Shown here piece by piece: positions 59,805 to 64,000 of a DNA stretch of 64,000 bases (positions are counted from its first letter, which is position 1; each line of letters starts with the position of its first letter). Under the pieces are notes generated by a model that ran no database searches, had not been told where the DNA came from, and worked only from the letters and a program-made list of their open reading frames with translations. The position numbers and the translations under genes are program-made. This DNA is from CAVUMR01 sp963742715 (GTDB taxonomy: Bacteria; Actinomycetota; Actinomycetes; Mycobacteriales; Micromonosporaceae), in NCBI GenBank assembly GCA_963742715.1, contig CAVUMR010000002.1, positions 1,364,001 through 1,428,000 of the forward strand, read 5' to 3'.

Positions 59805-62372
59805 ATGGCCGTTGGATCTGCTCCGGGTGGCCGTCCGGCCGGGATGGCCGCGCCGGTAACGGGTCACCCGCCTGTCTGGATCAGGCCGCCGCCCGCGCCG
59901 CTGACCGGGGTGATCGGACGGGAGCAGAACGCGGTCGTGCTCCGCGAGCTGCTGCTCCGTCCGGGGGTACGGCTCATCACGCTCACCGGGCCGGGTGGCG
60001 TCGGCAAGACCCGGCTCGCGATCGAGGTGGCCTCGGCCCTGGATACCGGGTTCGAGTCGGCGGCGTTCGTCGCCCTGGCGACGATCCGCGACCCGGCCCT
60101 GGTCCCGGTGACGATCGCCCGGGCGGTCGGCCTTCAGGTCGCGGACGAGGCGGCCGCGGCGGCGCTGCGGGCCTATCTCCAGGATCGATCGATGCTGCTC
60201 GTCTTCGACAATGTCGAGCACCTGCTGGACACCGGACCGGCCCTGGTCGACCTGCTGCACGCCGCGCCGGGGGTGACCATGCTGGTGACCAGCCGCGCCG
60301 TACTGCGGGTGACCGGTGAGTACGTCATGCCGGTACCGCCGCTGGCGATGCCCGGGCCGGACCCGTTGCCACCGGTCGCCGAACTCGAACGGTTCAGCGC
60401 GATCCGGCTGTTCGTGGAGCGGGCACAGGCGGTACGCCACGGCTTCGCGCTCGACCAGGACAACGCGGTGGACGTGGTGGAGGTCTGCCGGCGACTGGAC
60501 GGGTTACCGCTCGCGCTGGAGCTGGCGGCCGCCCGGGTCCGGATCTTCCCGCCGGCGGCGTTGCTCGCCCGCTTCGAACATCGGCTCCACCTGCTGACCG
60601 GGGGTGTACACGACCAGCCGGAGCGGCTGCGAACCATGCGCTCCGGCATCGCCTGGAGTTACGACCTGCTCAGCCCGGACCAGCAGTACCTGTTCCGGCG
60701 GCTGGCCGTCTTCGTCGGCGGCTGCACGGTCGCCGCGGCCGAGGCGGTCGCACCAGGGCCCGGCTCCGCGGCCGAGACGGTCGCGCCGGGGCCCGGCTCC
60801 GCCATGGACGGGGTCGCCGCGCTGGTGGACCAGAGTCTGCTGCGCCCCGCGCCGGCCGACGGCGGCGAGCCGCGGTTCACCATGTTGGAGATCATCCGCG
60901 AGTACGGCGTGGAACGGCTGGCGGCCAGCGGGGAGGAAGCACAGGCCCGGGCCGCCCACGTCGGGTACTTCCTGGACCTGGCCGAGCGGGCCGAGTCGGG
61001 CCTGCGCGGGCCGGCGCAGCAGCACTGGCGGGACCTGCTGGAGGCCGACCTGGGCAATCTGCGCGCCGCGTTCGACTGGACCCTGGTCAGGTCGACTGAT
61101 CCGGTCGACGCCGGGCGGGGCCTGCGGCTGGTCGGAGCGCTCTGGTACTTCTGGTTCCAGCGCGGCCTCACCGGAGAGGCCCGTCGTTGGCTGGCCCGGG
61201 CGCTCGACCAGGCGTCGGATCGCGGCCGGGCCCGGGCACAGGCGCTGCTGGGCGCGGGCACGCTGGCCTGGCGACAGGGTGACTGCGGCACCGCCCGCGC
61301 GTACCTGGACGAGAGTGTCGAGCTGTGGCGCGACGCCGGCGACCGGCAGGGCGTGGCCGAGGCCTTGCATGTGTTGGGGCACGTGTGCTTCGACCAGCGC
61401 GATCACGCCGCCGCGCGGGACCTGTTCGAGCGCAGCCACGCTGCCTACCTGCGCGCCGGTGACCAGCTCGGCGCGTCGCCGCTCGTGGGCGACCTCGGCC
61501 TGGTCGCCTACCACCAGGGCGACTACGCCGCCGCCGAGCGGACCTTCCGGGACAGCCTCGCGCTCTACCGCCGGCAGGACGTGAAGGACCGGATCGCCGG
61601 CGTACTCAACAGCCTGGGCGATCTGGCCCTACTGGCCGGAGACGACGGAAAGGCGACCGCGCTGTACCAGGAGAGCCTGGCTCTCTGGCAGGAGCTGCGC
61701 GGTACGCCCGGAATCGCCTCGGCCCTGCACAAGCTCGGCCAGGTCAGCCGGCGCCGCGGGGACGACCGGCTGGCCCGCGCCCGCCTCGCCGAGGCCCTGG
61801 TGCTGCAGCGGGACCTCGGCAACAAGCAGGGCATCGCGGAGTGCCTCGCCGCGGTGGGCGGGGTGGCTGCCACGGCGGGCCGGGCGGAGTACGCCGCCCA
61901 ACTATTCGCGGCAAGCTCCGCGCTGCTCGACGGCATCGGCGTACCGCTGGCACCGGTCGATCAGCAGACCCTCGATCAGGACGTCACCTACACCCGGGAC
62001 CAGCTCGGTACCGACGCCTGGGCGGTCGCCTGGAGTATCGGCTCGGAGTTGTCGACGGACGACGCCATCAGCCTGGCCCTGACCGCCGCCGATCCAGCCG
62101 CTGCCGCTGCCGCGGACGCCACCGGCGCCCCGGACCGGATGGCCGGTGCCGACGCGGGTCGATCCGGGGTGGGTCGGCTGTCGGCCCGCGAACAGGAGGT
62201 GAGCCGGCTGGTCGCGGCCGGGCTCACGAACCGGGAGATTTCCCGGGCACTGTCGATCAGCGAGAAGACGGTCGGCAGTCACCTCGACCACATCATGACC
62301 AAGCTCGGGTTGCGGTCCCGTACCCGGATCGCGGTCTGGGCGGTCGAGCACGGCCTGCGGCCGGCCGACTGA
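59805..62372 (+). CDS. LuxR-family regulator with STAND ATPase and TPR region
   Basis: The protein has 855 residues. The N-terminal NB-ARC domain has Walker A TLTGPGGVGKTRLAIEVASA, Walker B MLLVFDNVEHLLDTGPALVD, and SRAVLRVTGEYVMPVPPLAM, RLDGLPLALELAAARVRIFP. A TPR region follows (ALHVLGHVCFDQRDHAAARD and similar). The C-terminal LuxR helix-turn-helix is LSAREQEVSRLVAAGLTNRE then ALSISEKTVGSHLDHIMTKL. MalT/LAL-like activators of this design respond to an inducer bound by the TPR part. The downstream hydrolase gene may be a target. Confidence 0.92.
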   Translation: MAVGSAPGGRPAGMAAPVTGHPPVWIRPPPAPLTGVIGREQNAVVLRELLLRPGVRLITLTGPGGVGKTRLAIEVASALDTGFESAAFVALATIRDPALVPVTIARAVGLQVADEAAAAALRAYLQDRSMLLVFDNVEHLLDTGPALVDLLHAAPGVTMLVTSRAVLRVTGEYVMPVPPLAMPGPDPLPPVAELERFSAIRLFVERAQAVRHGFALDQDNAVDVVEVCRRLDGLPLALELAAARVRIFPPAALLARFEHRLHLLTGGVHDQPERLRTMRSGIAWSYDLLSPDQQYLFRRLAVFVGGCTVAAAEAVAPGPGSAAETVAPGPGSAMDGVAALVDQSLLRPAPADGGEPRFTMLEIIREYGVERLAASGEEAQARAAHVGYFLDLAERAESGLRGPAQQHWRDLLEADLGNLRAAFDWTLVRSTDPVDAGRGLRLVGALWYFWFQRGLTGEARRWLARALDQASDRGRARAQALLGAGTLAWRQGDCGTARAYLDESVELWRDAGDRQGVAEALHVLGHVCFDQRDHAAARDLFERSHAAYLRAGDQLGASPLVGDLGLVAYHQGDYAAAERTFRDSLALYRRQDVKDRIAGVLNSLGDLALLAGDDGKATALYQESLALWQELRGTPGIASALHKLGQVSRRRGDDRLARARLAEALVLQRDLGNKQGIAECLAAVGGVAATAGRAEYAAQLFAASSALLDGIGVPLAPVDQQTLDQDVTYTRDQLGTDAWAVAWSIGSELSTDDAISLALTAADPAAAAAADATGAPDRMAGADAGRSGVGRLSAREQEVSRLVAAGLTNREISRALSISEKTVGSHLDHIMTKLGLRSRTRIAVWAVEHGLRPAD

Positions 62373-62505
62373 TCCGCCGGTACGGAGAAATCCCGATACG
62401 CCATCGCGACCAGCTGCGGAATCATCCCGATGGCGGGCCCGGCCGGTCCTCCTAGCGTTCTCCGCGTCACCTCAGCCAGCTCGGCAGGACGCCAGGAGGA
62501 ACGCC

Positions 62506-63351
62506 ATGTTCGACCAGGACACCATCGCTGGAACCGGGTACCGCACCACCCGGGTCACCGGCGGCGCCGGTGCGGAAATCTTCGTCGAGGAGTACGGCGA
62601 CCGGAGCGGACGTCCGGTGCTGTTCATCCACGGCCTGTCCCAGTGCGGCCTGTCCTGGAGCGGGCAGCTGCAGTCCCGGCTCGGCAGCCGGCTCCGCCTG
62701 GTCGCGATGGACCTGCGCGGTCACGGGCGGTCCGACCGACCGGACGACTACGCCGACTCGGCGCTGTGGGCCGACGACGTACACGCGGTCATCGACGCCC
62801 TGGAGCTGGACCGGCCGATCCTGTGCGGCTGGTCGTACGGCGGCGTCGTGATCGCCGACTACCTCAGCCGGTACGGGGAGCAGGCGATCGGCGGGATCAA
62901 CCTCGTCGGCGCGGTGTCCCGGCTCGGCGAACCGGCGCTGCCGTACTTCGGCGCCGAGTTCGTCGCCACCCTGCCCGGCCTGTGCTCCACCGAGGTGCAG
63001 ACCAGCATGTCCGCCCTGACGACCTTCCTCCGGCTCACCACGCAGGCCGAGCCGTCTCCGGAGGTGTTCTACCGGGCGCTCGGATACACCAGCGCGGTGC
63101 CGCCGTACGTCCGGCAGGCCCTGCTCAGCCGGACCCTCGTCCACGACGACGTACTGCGGAGGCTCACCTGCCCGGTCCTCATCACGCACGGCATCGAGGA
63201 CCGGATCGTGCTCCCGGCGATGGCGGAGTACCACGCGCGGCTCATGCCGCACGCCCGGACGTCGTACTACGCCGGCGTCGGGCACACGCCGTTCCGCGAG
63301 GACCCCGCGCGCTTCAACGCCGAGCTGGAGGCATTCGCGGCAGCGGTGTGA
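62506..63351 (+). CDS. Alpha/beta hydrolase
   Basis: The protein has 281 residues. The oxyanion region FIHGLSQCGLSWSGQLQSRL, VAMDLRGHGRSDRPDDYADS, the nucleophile elbow LCGWSYGGVVIADYLSRYGE, Asp in HGIEDRIVLPAM and His in GVGHTPFRED make a complete Ser-Asp-His triad. Similar proteins are non-haem haloperoxidase-like or ester hydrolases. It follows the LuxR-STAND gene by 133 bases on the same strand. The substrate cannot be told. Confidence 0.88.
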   Translation: MFDQDTIAGTGYRTTRVTGGAGAEIFVEEYGDRSGRPVLFIHGLSQCGLSWSGQLQSRLGSRLRLVAMDLRGHGRSDRPDDYADSALWADDVHAVIDALELDRPILCGWSYGGVVIADYLSRYGEQAIGGINLVGAVSRLGEPALPYFGAEFVATLPGLCSTEVQTSMSALTTFLRLTTQAEPSPEVFYRALGYTSAVPPYVRQALLSRTLVHDDVLRRLTCPVLITHGIEDRIVLPAMAEYHARLMPHARTSYYAGVGHTPFREDPARFNAELEAFAAAV

Positions 63352-63501
63352 AGCCGTGCGGTGCCCGGCCCGGGGGCCGTCGGTCCCGGCCGTGCATCCG
63401 CCGTACCGGGGTTCGTATCCTTTCCCCGGGGAGCGGGGCTCCCCGGGGGAGCCGGCGGAAGCTGTCCGCGGCACAGGTCCATCCGGGAAAGGTGTGTTGG
63501 C

Positions 63502-64000
63502 GTGAGTACTGGCATCCAGACGCGCGAGTTCCAGGCCGAGACGCGTCAGTTGCTGCAGCTGATGGTCCATTCGATCTACTCGAACAAGGACATCTTCCTG
63601 CGCGAGCTGATCTCCAACGCCTCCGACGCCCTGGACAAGCTCCGGCTCGAGTCCCTGATCGACAAGGACCTGCAGGTCGACACGTCCGACCTGCACATCG
63701 ACATCGAGGTGGACGCCGAAGCAGCGCACCCTGACCGTCCGGGACAACGGCATCGGCATGTCCCGCGACGAGGTCGTCGCGCTGATCGGCACCATCGCCA
63801 AGTCCGGCACCGCCGAGCTGCTGCAGAAGCTCAAGGAGTCGAAGGACGCGGCCGCGTCCCAGGAGCTGATCGGCCAGTTCGGGGTCGGGTTCTACTCCAC
63901 CTTCATGGTCGCCGACCGGGTCACCCTGATGACCCGCCGGGCCGGCGAAGAGGGGGGTACCCGCTGGGAGTCCACCGGCGAGGGCACCTACGCCATCGAG
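63502..64000 (+). CDS. htpG: Chaperone HtpG (Hsp90), N-terminal part, frameshifted
   Basis: GTG 63502 begins MSTGIQTREFQAETRQLLQL and MVHSIYSNKDIFLRELISNA (the Asn-containing GHKL motif, with SDALDKLR). After IDIEVDAE, at about 63718-63722, the frame shifts by one extra base. In the other frame the protein continues TLTVRDNGIGMSRDEVVALI, GTIAKSGTAELL and GQFGVGFYSTFMVADRV, the ATP-lid region. The gene runs off the window. The single insertion with intact flanking motifs looks like a sequence error in a housekeeping-type gene. Confidence 0.88.
   Translation, partial: MSTGIQTREFQAETRQLLQLMVHSIYSNKDIFLRELISNASDALDKLRLESLIDKDLQVDTSDLHIDIEVDAEAAHPDRPGQRHRHVPRRGRRADRHHRQVRHRRAAAEAQGVEGRGRVPGADRPVRGRVLLHLHGRRPGHPDDPPGRRRGGYPLGVHRRGHLRHR

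Overview
This is about 64 kb of very GC-rich DNA from a motile, mycelial-type actinobacterium. Reading frames have strongly GC-biased third codon positions and frequent GTG/TTG starts. A flagellar operon end, a conservon, a class II diterpene cyclase and many secreted cell-wall proteins together point to the Micromonosporaceae (an Actinoplanes- or Actinocatenispora-like organism). The family is inferred from gene content. No rRNA, tRNA, CRISPR array or insertion sequence was recognised.

Layout. 1-3.7 kb: end of a flagellar operon (flgK-flgL-fliW-csrA) followed by two LuxR-type response regulators. 3.8-9.6 kb: signalling block with a membrane GGDEF protein, a PHP-fold protein that has lost metal-binding histidines, an OmpR-type two-component pair and a PAS histidine kinase with a degenerate ATP-binding domain. 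9.7-16.5 kb: secreted enzymes (metzincin protease, SH3-glucosaminidase, SH3-M23 peptidase, GH26-type hydrolase) and a GGDEF/EAL protein. 16.6-22 kb: a lipoprotein, a DUF4331 protein divergent from a TPR protein and a His-rich nickel/cobalt-type exporter. 22.1-24.4 kb: a GrpE-like/Hsp70-like pair. 24.5-32.7 kb: a complete conservon (cvnABCD) followed upstream on the same strand by a P450, a class I terpene synthase and a class II diterpene cyclase. 32.9-36.7 kb: folD, a TIM-barrel protein, a toxin-antitoxin pair and a small gene without a normal start. 36.9-44.7 kb: a secreted S1 protease, then eight tandem small secreted proteins of two families (A and B) and an XRE-STAND-TPR regulator running into them. 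44.7-51.6 kb: a HelD-type helicase with a frameshift, a secreted HNH nuclease, DUF2461, ArfB, DUF427, proline iminopeptidase and a remnant of a response regulator. 51.7-58.0 kb: a monooxygenase-fold protein, three STAS regulators (two fused to HATPase domains), CheR-PAS and CheB. 58.3-64 kb: DUF4236 protein, YbdK-type ligase, LuxR-STAND regulator, alpha/beta hydrolase and the start of htpG.

Most interesting regions. (i) The 38.5-42.2 kb array of eight paralogous small secreted two-cysteine proteins. It falls into three transcription units, and each first gene is preceded by the same previously unfamiliar element: three TCCRA-like pentamers at exact 10-bp phasing followed by ATTcGTAGTGC. (ii) The conservon-linked diterpene locus. 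(iii) Pseudo-enzyme signalling proteins next to the flagellar genes. (iv) A patch of about ten or more single-base indels confined to cheR, with isolated indels in helD and htpG, which look more like sequence errors than gene decay.
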